In this document: positions 5,957 to 12,471 of the stretch, one piece after another
Layout of the letters: each line of letters starts with the position of its first letter
How positions within the stretch are numbered: position 1 is the stretch's first letter
IMG/VR virus record: IMGVR_UViG_3300017556_000003
Coordinates: 1 to 31,170 of that record
Direction: 5' to 3' (one strand)
DNA: 31,170 nt
Source of the DNA: a virus
The notes under the pieces: generated by a model
Seen by the model: the letters and a program-made list of their open reading frames with translations, nothing else
Database searches by the model: none
What the model was told of the DNA's origin: nothing
Position numbers and translations under genes: made by a program

Positions 5957-6158
5957 GCTTCTGAATGGCCTCGTACCTCTCCTTCACATTTGCATAACGT
6001 GCCGTAATTTGTGGGCGGATCAAGGGGTCGAGGATATCAGAGATGGCCTCCCCATCAACTTCAATAATTGCCGACAGCATATCGGCCAAATCCGACTGTA
6101 CGCGAACCATCTTTGTGGGCGTCGGTCGTGGTTTTTTCTTCTGAGTCATGGTTAGCAT
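5928..6158 (-). CDS. Small RHH-like regulator, 76 aa
   Basis: I use the ATG at 6158-6156, preceded by GAGGTGAT, rather than the upstream ATG at 6200, which has no ribosome site. The product starts MLTMTQKKKPRPTPTKMVRV and continues QSDLADMLSAIIEVDGEAISDILDPLIRPQI. That is a basic arm, a short strand (MVRVQSDL), a helix and a second helix, resembling small planctomycete ribbon-helix-helix-like proteins. The C-terminus is a charged helix ending in NEEE. It has its own promoter at 6203-6232 and faces a rightward promoter, so it may regulate the 6331 gene. Assignment is by pattern. Confidence 0.6.
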   Translation of the reverse strand: MLTMTQKKKPRPTPTKMVRVQSDLADMLSAIIEVDGEAISDILDPLIRPQITARYANVKERYEAIQKLKNKGNEEE

Positions 6159-6202
6159 TCGGATCACCTCAACGTGACCGATGTCGCATTCAGGTGACAT
6201 CG

Positions 6203-6232
6203 ATTATAACCTTTTTCGTCCCATTTGACCAA
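6203..6232 (-). promoter_or_regulatory. Leftward promoter for the RHH-like gene
   Basis: On the minus strand TTGGTC (6232-6227), an 18-bp spacer and a perfect TATAAT (6208-6203) precede the gene starting at 6158. The predicted start near 6196 gives a leader of about 38 bases that carries the GAGGTGAT ribosome site. Confidence 0.55.
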
Positions 6233-6249
6233 TTATTTACAGATTTCAG

Positions 6250-6313
6250 TTGACGAGTTACCGATTCTTGTATACAGTCTTCAGTAGTCAGATAACTGAA
6301 TGCTGACATCTGA
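6250..6313 (+). promoter_or_regulatory. Rightward promoter with downstream inverted repeat
   Basis: TTGACG (6250-6255) and TATACA (6271-6276) are separated by only 15 bp, short for sigma-70, so activity may be low or factor-dependent. Just downstream TCAGAT (6288-6293) and ATCTGA (6308-6313) form an inverted repeat, and related CAGT, CAGAT and CTGA words fill the stretch. An operator for the neighbouring RHH-like or excisionase-like protein is plausible. Confidence 0.4.
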
Positions 6314-6330
6314 TTTCAAGAGTCGATCCA

Positions 6331-6570
6331 GTGAAGCAGGAAATCCAAGTCATTCGCGTGAACCTTCGCACAGCATCCAAGATGTTGGGAACTTCCGTTC
6401 GCCAGCTTCGGAAGTTGGTCGAGGCTGACGTTTTTACTGACAATCGCAACGGCGGAAAAGCAACAACAGGGGCGAGGATTTACCTCCTCACTGACGAGGT
6501 CGAAGTGTACGCCCAAAAAGGTGTCGAAGCCTTGCAGCAATATCGCCGCGAAAAAGGGCGGATCAAGTAA
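6331..6570 (+). CDS. Excisionase-like helix-turn-helix protein
   Basis: A 79-aa protein. Residues 10-60 read VNLRTASKMLGTSVRQLRKL, then GARIYLLTDEVEVYAQ. That is the MerR/excisionase HTH layout: an A-x-x-L-G-x-S helix-turn-helix followed by a wing and the RxYLLTDEVE strand-helix. Such proteins act as recombination directionality factors or small regulators. The start is a GTG with only a weak AAGAG upstream; a second in-frame GTG at 6358 is possible. It is the first gene of the rightward series behind the promoter at 6250. Confidence 0.68.
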   Translation: MKQEIQVIRVNLRTASKMLGTSVRQLRKLVEADVFTDNRNGGKATTGARIYLLTDEVEVYAQKGVEALQQYRREKGRIK

Positions 6571-6603
6571 CAGGACGGAAACCAAACACAGGAGGGTTGA
6601 TAG

Positions 6604-7080
6604 ATGGGGATTCACAGTTCAAGAGAATGGTTGCCGATTGGTCAGATTATCGCCGAAGTGCGAGATCGGTTGATCGACGGCTGGGTTTGTATGGTAGCGA
6701 TGACCCCGAAAGGTCACAATACCTTACGCATTGTGTCAGAAGAATTGATGGTGGACACATTGCCTCACTTTTTCGGGATGGTCTCCCAATCGTTTTTAAC
6801 TGGCGATAGCAAGCAGTCCCTGACGTTGCTTGCTCTGCCTCGTGATCTGGCTGCCACCCTCATTGAGGTCTTTGCAGGTGAAGATGCCGAGTACCGAGAG
6901 GCGTTCTCGGAGGTGCTTGCTGAAAAAGAAATTCCGGCTGGTGCATTCATCGGCATTCGCTTGAGCGATGTGGAGTGGCCTGAAGAGGTCTTTCGCATGG
7001 CTTGCAAAGTGTTTGCCCTGACCGTACCCACAACCCAAACTCCGACCCCTGCCCCAACCCTTCAACCCTCTCGAAACTAA
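6604..7080 (+). CDS. Hypothetical 158-aa protein
   Basis: Not recognised. ATG follows AGGAGGG at 6 bp. The protein looks soluble: helical N-terminus (IGQIIAEVRDRLIDGWVCMV), a central part with SKQSLTLLALPRDLAATLIE, then acidic helices (EVFAGEDAEYREAFSEVLAE) and a low-complexity proline/threonine tail (TTQTPTPAPTLQPSRN). No catalytic motif is visible. It is followed after 11 bp by a small basic protein gene in the same direction. Confidence 0.68.
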   Translation: MGIHSSREWLPIGQIIAEVRDRLIDGWVCMVAMTPKGHNTLRIVSEELMVDTLPHFFGMVSQSFLTGDSKQSLTLLALPRDLAATLIEVFAGEDAEYREAFSEVLAEKEIPAGAFIGIRLSDVEWPEEVFRMACKVFALTVPTTQTPTPAPTLQPSRN

Positions 7081-7091
7081 GGAGACTGACC

Positions 7092-7232
7092 ATGAAACCG
7101 AACAAGCGAATCAACGCAGTTTATTCTGCAATCAACAAAGTCAAAACAAAAACCGAGAGACTCGCTCTGCTTCGAGCAGGGATGGGTATCGTATCGCGAG
7201 CCAACCAAACGAAGAAGCGGAGAGGCAAATGA
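7092..7232 (+). CDS. 46-aa basic protein
   Basis: Not recognised. ATG at 7092 follows AAGGAGACTGACC, a strong ribosome site; the frame is open further upstream but that part lies inside the previous gene. The product starts MKPNKRINAVYSAINKVKTK and ends SRANQTKKRRGK, about one third basic residues, probably nucleic-acid binding. Its stop overlaps the next ATG as ATGA. Confidence 0.6.
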   Translation: MKPNKRINAVYSAINKVKTKTERLALLRAGMGIVSRANQTKKRRGK

Positions 7233-7510
7233 GCTGGGTTATGTTCGAGAGGTTAGTCACCTCCACTTTGCTCGGTCTGTTTTTCTTCGACCTAGCCTTT
7301 GCTGGAAAAGCTACCTCATTCGCTCAGCACATGACCTACTGGGTTCCGTGCTTTTTCTTGGGCGATGTGATCTATCGAGCTCTCGTTGGAATTGAACGGA
7401 TTGCCAACAGGCCAACGATGGTTCGGACCTACCCTGTCGCACGACAACACAACGCCTCTGGCACATCAGTGCCAGAGCAAACGCAACCTCAAACAGTATG
7501 GAGAATTTGA
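7229..7510 (+). CDS. Small membrane protein, 93 aa
   Basis: Not recognised. Two hydrophobic stretches are seen, TSTLLGLFFFDLAFA (about 11-25) and YWVPCFFLGDVIYRALVGI (about 37-55), followed by a polar C-terminal tail rich in threonine and glutamine. This predicts a two-span inner-membrane protein with a cytoplasmic tail. Start coupled by ATGA overlap to the basic protein gene. A superinfection-exclusion role would fit location and shape but is not shown. Confidence 0.6.
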   Translation: MSWVMFERLVTSTLLGLFFFDLAFAGKATSFAQHMTYWVPCFFLGDVIYRALVGIERIANRPTMVRTYPVARQHNASGTSVPEQTQPQTVWRI

Positions 7511-7513
7511 AAA

Positions 7514-7930
7514 ATGGTCATGCAAAACCAAAACACGCCGAGCTTTCAAACCCTGCCGGTCCCGATGCTCTCGAAGCAAATGACAGTCAAAGAGCAAAAT
7601 CGACTCACAAGGCTTCGTGAACGGGGGGCAGCAATGGCTCTTGTGGAGCGGGTCGCTACGTCTGCTATCACGGCACTGCTGCCCACGCGGATTATCGCCA
7701 GTGCTGGCCCTGAGATTCGAGCCAATCACCTAAGTGAGCTTGCTCCGATTGCGGTCGAGGTTGGCGTAGCGGTCTTGAAGGAACTCTACCTGAAATCCGA
7801 TGCTATTGCAGACATTTCGGATGCTGAGGTCGAACGGGTCATTGCAAAAAGGCTTGCCCAAAATCAGGAGCCGACGCCAGAGGTTACGGGTGCAACAAAG
7901 GCTCCGATTGTGATCGAGGCTTACAACTGA
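7514..7930 (+). CDS. Hypothetical 138-aa protein
   Basis: Not recognised. It begins 3 bp after the membrane-protein stop, with GGAGAA 8-9 bp upstream. Mostly helical: TVKEQNRLTRLRERGAAMAL, then RANHLSELAPIAVEVGVAVL and DAEVERVIAKRLAQNQEP. No signal peptide, metal ligands or HTH recognised. It closes the first rightward operon; a 204-bp gap with a tRNA-like element follows. Confidence 0.65.
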   Translation: MVMQNQNTPSFQTLPVPMLSKQMTVKEQNRLTRLRERGAAMALVERVATSAITALLPTRIIASAGPEIRANHLSELAPIAVEVGVAVLKELYLKSDAIADISDAEVERVIAKRLAQNQEPTPEVTGATKAPIVIEAYN

Positions 7931-8003
7931 GACACGTCAGCGAGGGGACTGGCAATATCGGGTTGAGAATCAAAACACCAACAGAGGAGGGAAACAAAGC
8001 GGA

Positions 8004-8100
8004 CCCTACGAACGACTGAGACCAAAGGTTTGTGAAGCAGATTAGCCATCGTGGATGAAAAGCTCAGGGCTGGTCCGAGGTTCGATTCCTCGGCGTGGGA
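8004..8100 (+). ncRNA. tRNA-like element 1
   Basis: In the 204-bp gap 7931-8134 a perfect T-arm is seen: CGAGG, loop TTCGATT, CCTCG (about 8076-8092), followed by GCGTGGG-A. The 5-prime partner is CCCTACG at 8004, which pairs with CGTGGG only if one T is bulged. Between them are a small hairpin (GACC-AAA-GGTT) and a longer one (AGCC to GGCT around 20 bases). No normal anticodon arm can be drawn and no CCA is encoded. The layout matches the element at 12112. It may be a decayed tRNA or a tRNA-mimicking RNA. Confidence 0.4.
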
Positions 8101-8134
8101 CTAGGTGGATCAGGAATCAACAGGAGGAGTGAAC

Positions 8135-8461
8135 ATGGCAGAAGCCAATCGCAAAACGCGGAAGCGGACCCGACGAGAGTCAGGGGAACAACGAGAGGGG
8201 TTTTACCTCGGAGCGACGGAGCTTGCAGCGATGTTGCAAATATCCCGAAAAACGATCAATGACCAATTCAACAAAGGCAAAATCGCTGGGTCGTTTCGGG
8301 TGGGAGATCGTTACCGAATCTCGTTTGTCGATGCGATCCGGAACTGGCCCTCGTTGGCACAGGTGGGCGGTCCGTTGCATGAGTGGGCAAAAAAACACGG
8401 ACTCGCTGAAAGGATCCCACCGTCGGATACGATCAGGGCTTCGATGGAGGTAGGAGGATGA
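8135..8461 (+). CDS. Excisionase-family HTH protein
   Basis: 108 aa from ATG at 8135, which follows AGGAGGAGTGAAC. A basic arm (NRKTRKRTRRESGEQREG) precedes the HTH_17-type domain, LGATELAAMLQISRKTINDQ (about residues 27-46), and a wing FRVGDRYRISFVDAIRNW. This is the MerR-like fold of phage directionality factors and small regulators; it is the second such protein in the window. Its C-terminal tail (HEWAKKHGLAERIPPSDTIR) is unique. Stop overlaps the next ATG. It could regulate the CsrA gene two genes downstream or act in excision. Confidence 0.72.
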   Translation: MAEANRKTRKRTRRESGEQREGFYLGATELAAMLQISRKTINDQFNKGKIAGSFRVGDRYRISFVDAIRNWPSLAQVGGPLHEWAKKHGLAERIPPSDTIRASMEVGG

Positions 8462-8646
8462 ACGCAAAAGAAATAACTGCCATCCTCGGCATGGAGGAAC
8501 CAAACCGTCGGGTGATGGTACGCATTGGCGACCAACTCCACGAGATCAATCAAGTGGTGTTGTACTCGCTCAATACGAGAGGACGGAACGCAGGCCCTGA
8601 TAGTCCACCCGACCCGATTGAGTTAATCGCACAACCAAAGGAGTAA
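8458..8646 (+). CDS. Hypothetical 62-aa protein
   Basis: Not recognised. ATG overlaps the previous stop as ATGA, and GGAGGTAGGAGG lies immediately upstream, so translation is strong and coupled. Sequence begins MNAKEITAILGMEEPNRRVM and includes VRIGDQLHEINQVVLYSLNT; the end is proline-rich. It stands 2 bp before csrA, so the two proteins should be made together, making a role in CsrA function worth considering. Confidence 0.6.
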   Translation: MNAKEITAILGMEEPNRRVMVRIGDQLHEINQVVLYSLNTRGRNAGPDSPPDPIELIAQPKE

Positions 8647-8648
8647 GG

Positions 8649-8888
8649 ATGCTTGTACTGAGCCGATATGAGGGCGAAGAAGTTGCCATCCAAATGCCAG
8701 ATGGCACGGTCGTCTGGGTGATGGTCAACAAAATTGATCGAGGGAAAGTCCGACTTGGTTTTCGGATGCCCGATGAGGTGATCGTGGACCGGAAAGAGGT
8801 CTACGAGGAACGAAAGAAAAACCGTGCTGGTGTTGTGAGTGTTGTTGGGGCTGTGGCCCCAACACAAACAAAGGCAGAACAAAAATAG
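8649..8888 (+). CDS. csrA: CsrA/RsmA-type translational regulator, phage-encoded
   Basis: CsrA dimers bind GGA motifs in mRNA leaders and block or stabilise translation. The 79-aa product opens with the family hallmark MLVLSRYEGEEVAIQ and has the conserved VRLGFRMPDEVIVDRKEVYEE. Arg6 and Arg48 fit the two RNA-binding arginines (R6 and R44 in E. coli CsrA). The first strand pair carries an insertion relative to short CsrA (MPDGTVVW), common in Gram-positive and planctomycete types. A C-terminal tail of about 25 residues is extra. Ribosome site GGAGTAAGG is good. A perfect hairpin GTTGGGGC-TGTG-GCCCCAAC (8844-8863) lies inside the 3-prime end of the gene. Host mRNA reprogramming or late-gene timing are plausible roles. 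Confidence 0.92.
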   Translation: MLVLSRYEGEEVAIQMPDGTVVWVMVNKIDRGKVRLGFRMPDEVIVDRKEVYEERKKNRAGVVSVVGAVAPTQTKAEQK

Positions 8889-8899
8889 GAGCGTTTTCT

Positions 8900-9508
8900 G
8901 TGATGGCGGTGTCTTCCCCTAGCTACGTTATTCGGCGATTGGTGCAAGGCTCACTGACGTGGCTTGATTGGCGACGTTGGGCAGTGACTGCCAGTGACGT
9001 TGCAGCCATTGCGGGACTCTCACCCTTTGCAACACGGGAGCAGGTGATGCAACAGAAGCTCCTCGGCGTGAACCCTGTGAGCACCTACGCGATGCAACGA
9101 GGGAATCGACTGGAACCGGTTGCCCGCCGCAGATTCGAGGGCCTCACCCGAAAAGATTTTCCGCCGGTGTGTGTTGAGCAGATCGATGAGCGGTGGATAC
9201 GAGCTTCGTTGGATGGGCTTTCGAGTGACGGCGAAATCCTCGAATTGAAGGCCCCGAACTGGCAAGTGCATGAGTCGGCATTGGGCGGAGTTGTGCCGGA
9301 CTATTACGGGGCTCAGGTGCAATGGCAGCTCCTCACGACGGGGCTGGATGTGGCTCACTTTGCCACGATTACAGAACACAGCAAATTTGTGCCAACGGAA
9401 CAGTTGGCAGTGGTTCGCCTCGGGCCAGATGCAGAGTTGCAGGCCCATTTGTTGGAAGTGGGGGAAATTTTTTACGCGGAATTGATGCGACGCAAGGAGG
9501 AAAATTGA
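8900..9508 (+). CDS. YqaJ-type (lambda-exonuclease family) recombinase nuclease
   Basis: A PD-(D/E)XK nuclease of the YqaJ viral recombinase family, expected to resect DNA ends for single-strand annealing. Motifs in order: RRWAVTASDVAAIAGLSPF (about 25-43), the YqaJ ASD signature; MQRGNRLEP with Glu72; ASLDG with Asp105; ILELKAP with Glu115 and Lys117; YYGAQVQWQL with Gln139. All catalytic positions are present. Start is GTG at 8900, 8 bp after AGGAG; the ATG at 8903 is also possible. No annealing protein of the Bet or RecT type is recognised next to it; the following gene or the tandem-HTH gene might take that role. Confidence 0.9.
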   Translation: MMAVSSPSYVIRRLVQGSLTWLDWRRWAVTASDVAAIAGLSPFATREQVMQQKLLGVNPVSTYAMQRGNRLEPVARRRFEGLTRKDFPPVCVEQIDERWIRASLDGLSSDGEILELKAPNWQVHESALGGVVPDYYGAQVQWQLLTTGLDVAHFATITEHSKFVPTEQLAVVRLGPDAELQAHLLEVGEIFYAELMRRKEEN

Positions 9509-9987
9509 TGTTGGATGCAATGGGAATCAGGACGTGGCAGACGGTCTTTCACGAGGGGTTTGCCCCTTCGCTTTCGACCGCAGGGCTGGAAGAGCTTCGA
9601 GATGCTCTACATGCTCGGAGTTGCGAATTGTCACAAGGTTCGACCACAACTCCTCCGCCGTTGATGTGTGTTCAAGAGTGGCCGGTCGAAGCTGCCTGTG
9701 CCATTGGTTACTGTGGGTGGCGTGGTGAAGGGCTTGAAACGGTTGGCGAAGTTGAAGAATACTTTGCCCGATGCTGCTTCGAGGCCGACCAACGACTCGG
9801 CGAACCGGCTGCCTGCCGTTGGTTCTTGAACTGGTTCGACGATACGCCACGCGAACACATGTGCCGAGAGTTGGCCGTCGAGGTCGAGTTGATCCTCAAA
9901 CAACGCAAAGAGCAAGAAGCGATAGCACCTAAGCAACCCGAGGAAGACCCTTTTGCGGGGTTCAGTGAGATCGAGGAGTCGAAATAA
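9508..9987 (+). CDS. Hypothetical 159-aa protein
   Basis: Not recognised. ATG at 9508 overlaps the nuclease stop (TGATG) and follows AAGGAGG. Notable are several cysteines in CVQEWPVEAACAIGYCGWRG and EEYFARCCFEADQ, and a tryptophan pair in CRWFLNWFDD, then a long C-terminal helix ending EEDPFAGFSEIEESK. The acidic tail with FAGF resembles the short acidic tails of single-strand DNA binding proteins, but no OB fold is evident, so I do not assign one. Coupling to the exonuclease suggests a recombination partner. Confidence 0.68.
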   Translation: MLDAMGIRTWQTVFHEGFAPSLSTAGLEELRDALHARSCELSQGSTTTPPPLMCVQEWPVEAACAIGYCGWRGEGLETVGEVEEYFARCCFEADQRLGEPAACRWFLNWFDDTPREHMCRELAVEVELILKQRKEQEAIAPKQPEEDPFAGFSEIEESK

Positions 9988-11063
9988 TGGCACGAAAAAA
10001 ACCGGTCAGCAAAGAGACAATGGATCAAGTACGCGAGGCTGTTAAGGCTGATCCGTCAAAGGATTCATTGCTCAGAATCGCAGATACTTTTGGGGTACGG
10101 ATTCCACTGGTTTATAGGGTTCGCCTGAGTCTCGGATTAACAAAATCCAAAGACGAAACCTATCGCCAAATGAAGGAAATCAGGAAAGCGATTAAGGCTG
10201 ATCCTTCGAGTGAAAATCTTGAAAAACTTGCACGCGAAACAGGTCGCTCTTACATGAGCCTGATTACAATTCGGCGAGAGCTTGGGCTATCAACAGAACG
10301 CGGTGCCAACTGGACTCGTAATCAGGAAAGTGCTGTGAAAGAGGCATACCTCGATGGTGAACGAATCGAGGATATTGCAGCAAAACACAATCGCAGCATT
10401 AGTGCGATTTATCTGAAATTGAACGAGTTGGGCGTGAAGCGAGAAAGACGAAATCGGCTTACACCCTCGGTTGTCGAGAGGATTTGCAAAATCATCAAGG
10501 CAGGGGGCAATAACAGACAGGCTGCCCGTATATGCAAAGTCTCGGATACGACGGTACGAAAGATACTCAAAGACAAGGGCATCGCAAGTCGATTCGAGGA
10601 AGTCGGTCGAAAAATGGCCCAAGAAACCAAGCTCAAAAAGGTCGAGCAACAGGGATGGCCGAAAGGCTGCACAGTTCACAAGGCACGATTGCTCAAGGGA
10701 CTTGAGTCGATTGGCTTTGGAACAGTCAAGCAAATTTGCGATAGTTCTGGCTACTCAAATGCGGAGCCTCGACACTACAGTTTGCTTCGCCAAATGAAGG
10801 ACGAAGGGTGGATTATTTTGACGCAAGTCAAAATGGGAACCAAAAACAAAGTGCATATGTACGCTCTGAGCGAAGCTGTTAAAGCGAGCCGAGAGGCAGC
10901 GGTTTTGCAGAACGAGAAAAATACAGAGGAACCAATCCCCGAAGTTTTGCAGCCTTATACAGAGGACAATTTCAAGCTAACCGGCATGTCCGACGTGATT
11001 GAAAATCGGGCTGGCACAGACGGCAATCCTGGTATGAGGATCATCAAGGGGAAGAACCAATGA
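9987..11063 (+). CDS. Protein with five tandem HTH-like units
   Basis: 358 aa. Residues 11-51 and 61-101 are near-repeats of each other (VREAVKADPSKDSL versus IRKAIKADPSSENL), each ending in a helix-turn-helix and an LGL turn. A homeodomain-like unit follows at 110-151 (IEDIAAKHNRSISAIYLKLN), another at 160-200 (NNRQAARICKVSDTTVRKIL), and a winged-helix-like unit at 232-280 (GTVKQICDSSGYSNAE). The tail is disordered and acidic. Such an array should bind a long or repeated DNA site, perhaps the iterons at 16935-17153 or late promoters. Start overlaps the previous stop (TAATG). No enzymatic domain is present. Confidence 0.78.
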   Translation: MARKKPVSKETMDQVREAVKADPSKDSLLRIADTFGVRIPLVYRVRLSLGLTKSKDETYRQMKEIRKAIKADPSSENLEKLARETGRSYMSLITIRRELGLSTERGANWTRNQESAVKEAYLDGERIEDIAAKHNRSISAIYLKLNELGVKRERRNRLTPSVVERICKIIKAGGNNRQAARICKVSDTTVRKILKDKGIASRFEEVGRKMAQETKLKKVEQQGWPKGCTVHKARLLKGLESIGFGTVKQICDSSGYSNAEPRHYSLLRQMKDEGWIILTQVKMGTKNKVHMYALSEAVKASREAAVLQNEKNTEEPIPEVLQPYTEDNFKLTGMSDVIENRAGTDGNPGMRIIKGKNQ

Positions 11064-11584
11064 CAAAGCCCACTCAATCGCTTGTGCCTCGCCAGATGTG
11101 CCGACATTGCAACAAAAGCAATGTCAATCGGCCACGCCAGCTCTGTTGGTCTTGCTACTATCGACCCGGCGTTAGAGACCTTTATCCCTCAACCAGCAAA
11201 TACGCTCGAAGGGGATACCCTAACAGGTCGGGAGCTGCGATGCCTCCAATCCCAACAACGGAGATCGCTGGAACGGAGGCTAAGGTGCAGGTCTTGATGG
11301 GACGAGCGAAACGAGGAGAGCAGTTATTCCACGAACTCGACGCTGACGGGACAACAAGCCAAAAGGAAACGCTCAAGAAGGGTACGATGGAAATCTTTTT
11401 GATTTGGAGTCTCCGCTATCGCAACTTCGTCCGCGACCGTGTGCCGTTGGGTGAGCCGGCACTGATGTTTTGGTCTGAGTCTGATGCAGAAGAGTGGGCA
11501 ATGGCTCACTGGATGTGTGAGCGTGATGACCTTCTCGGTCACTGTGAGATTCGGAAGTTCCTAATCACGGAGGATCGAAAGTGA
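11060..11584 (+). CDS. Zinc-finger protein of planctomycete type
   Basis: 174 aa. The N-terminal finger is CRHCNKSNVNRPRQLCWSCY (Cys14, Cys17, Cys29, Cys32), followed by RPGVRDLYPSTSKYARRG, a combination I associate with many small planctomycete proteins. The remainder (KGTMEIFLIWSLRYRNFVRD and SESDAEEWAMAHWMCERDDL) is unassigned. A small nucleic-acid binding or adaptor role is likely. ATG overlaps the previous stop (ATGA), and its own end overlaps the sigma factor start (GTGA), so it may be a partner of that factor. Confidence 0.72.
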   Translation: MTKPTQSLVPRQMCRHCNKSNVNRPRQLCWSCYYRPGVRDLYPSTSKYARRGYPNRSGAAMPPIPTTEIAGTEAKVQVLMGRAKRGEQLFHELDADGTTSQKETLKKGTMEIFLIWSLRYRNFVRDRVPLGEPALMFWSESDAEEWAMAHWMCERDDLLGHCEIRKFLITEDRK

Positions 11585-12105
11585 AAGAACTGAAGCCGAT
11601 TGAGGATTATTACAAGGTCGTTCACTGGTGTGTAAACCGATACGGGCAAAATGTACCCAAGCGATTCCTTGATGATTTAACTCAAGATTGCAACGTGCAA
11701 TTAGTGAGATGCTATCAGAATTTTAACGCCGAAAAGAACAGTGAATTTTCGACGTACATCATTAAGTCGCTCTGCTTTTACATCAGGAATTGGCACGTAA
11801 GGAAAGAATCACTCAGCGAAAGTTTGTCGTTAGACACTGAGCATAACTGTGATTTTGAATTGAGTGATTTGGTTGTTGATCGGCCACAAGCCGATCAAGA
11901 TTGGCTGATTGATTGCAATTTGTTTTTGCGATGCCTCGACAAGAGGAGCCAGTTGTTTTTGCGTCTGCACAAAGGACTCGATTATACGCTCCGTGAGATA
12001 GCTGCGATGTACGAGATTAGTTGTGAGCGTGTGAATCAAATCATCCAAAAGGCGATGATTAAAGTTTACCTGCATGCGAAGAAAAAAGGGTTGAAGATGA
12101 TTTGA
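11581..12105 (+). CDS. Sigma-70 family RNA polymerase sigma factor
   Basis: 174 aa, the length of small sigma factors. Region 2 lies in residues 12-75, with FNAEKNSEFSTYIIKSLCFY like the -10 recognition helix and its preceding segment. A short acidic linker leads to region 4 (about 118-168), with a clear HTH in YTLREIAAMYEISCERVNQI. GTG start at 11581 overlaps the upstream stop and has GGAGGA at 8 bp. It could direct host polymerase to phage middle or late promoters; its targets cannot be named from one sequence. Base composition is lower in G+C than the neighbours, hinting at separate origin. Confidence 0.85.
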   Translation: MKELKPIEDYYKVVHWCVNRYGQNVPKRFLDDLTQDCNVQLVRCYQNFNAEKNSEFSTYIIKSLCFYIRNWHVRKESLSESLSLDTEHNCDFELSDLVVDRPQADQDWLIDCNLFLRCLDKRSQLFLRLHKGLDYTLREIAAMYEISCERVNQIIQKAMIKVYLHAKKKGLKMI

Positions 12106-12111
12106 ATTAAC

Positions 12112-12209
12112 GACACTCTATGGGAAATGGTTCCCTAGTCGTGAATGAGTCTGGAGTGGTTGCAAACGCTTCGACCAGACCAAGCCGGTTCGATTCCGGC
12201 AGAGTGTCA
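12112..12209 (+). ncRNA. tRNA-like element 2
   Basis: 98 bases. The ends pair perfectly over 8 bp, GACACTCT (12112-12119) with AGAGTGTC (12201-12208). A perfect T-arm precedes the 3-prime end: GCCGG, TTCGATT, CCGGC (12184-12200). Inside are a hairpin GGGAA-ATGG-TTCCC (12122-12135) and a long arm GTCTGG to CCAGAC (12149-12180). That arm encloses 20 bases with TTGCAAA, which would read as a GCA (Cys) anticodon loop only if mispairs are accepted. No CCA is encoded. The 8-bp acceptor recalls tRNA-Sec or tRNA-His, but the expected anticodon is missing. An unusual or degenerate tRNA. Confidence 0.5.
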
Positions 12210-12382
12210 GCAGAGGGCAAAACGTTGTGAGTCCAGTTGTGGTCATGGGCAGCGAATCAACGAAGCCAACCAACGTGACAAGCAGAGAGAGTTCTGCCGA
12301 CAGGGGGGAGAGTCGTTAAACGGTCACCGCGTGACACCTGCGAAATGAAAAGTGGTGCGACAGTCGGGAGAGACCGGCAAAC

Positions 12383-12458
12383 GAACGGGTAGCTCAGTTG
12401 GTAGATCAGACAGACGTAGCAATCTGTCAGTGCGTGGGTTCGAGTCCCACCCCGTTCA
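12383..12458 (+). tRNA. tRNA gene, identity uncertain
   Basis: Cloverleaf with acceptor GAACGGG/CCCGTTC (7 bp), T8 A9, D-arm GCTC-AGTTGGTA-GATC with one C-T mismatch, and T-arm GTGGG-TTCGAGT-CCCAC. The discriminator is A12458 and no CCA is encoded. The anticodon arm has a 6-bp stem GACAGA/TCTGTC and an 8-base loop CGTAGCAA (12415-12422), one base more than normal. The triplet after the only possible U33 is AGC (Ala), but the acceptor lacks the G3-U70 pair of alanine tRNA. Likely a true phage tRNA with altered decoding, or a decayed one. Confidence 0.78.
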
Positions 12459-12471
12459 TTAGGAGTTAAAT

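Noticed and set aside
9508-9987. SSB call for the 159-aa protein next to the exonuclease
   Set aside because: Only the acidic tail is suggestive; no OB-fold strands could be traced.
10290-10733. 147-codon minus-strand frame
   Set aside because: Shadow of the tandem-HTH gene, which has far better motifs and start.
12112-12209. tRNA-Sec or tRNA-His call for the element with 8-bp acceptor
   Set aside because: No UCA or GUG anticodon in a proper loop and the D-arm is not of Sec type.
12145-12348. 67-codon plus-strand frame after the sigma gene
   Set aside because: No ribosome site, and it lies on the tRNA-like element; composition is not protein-like.
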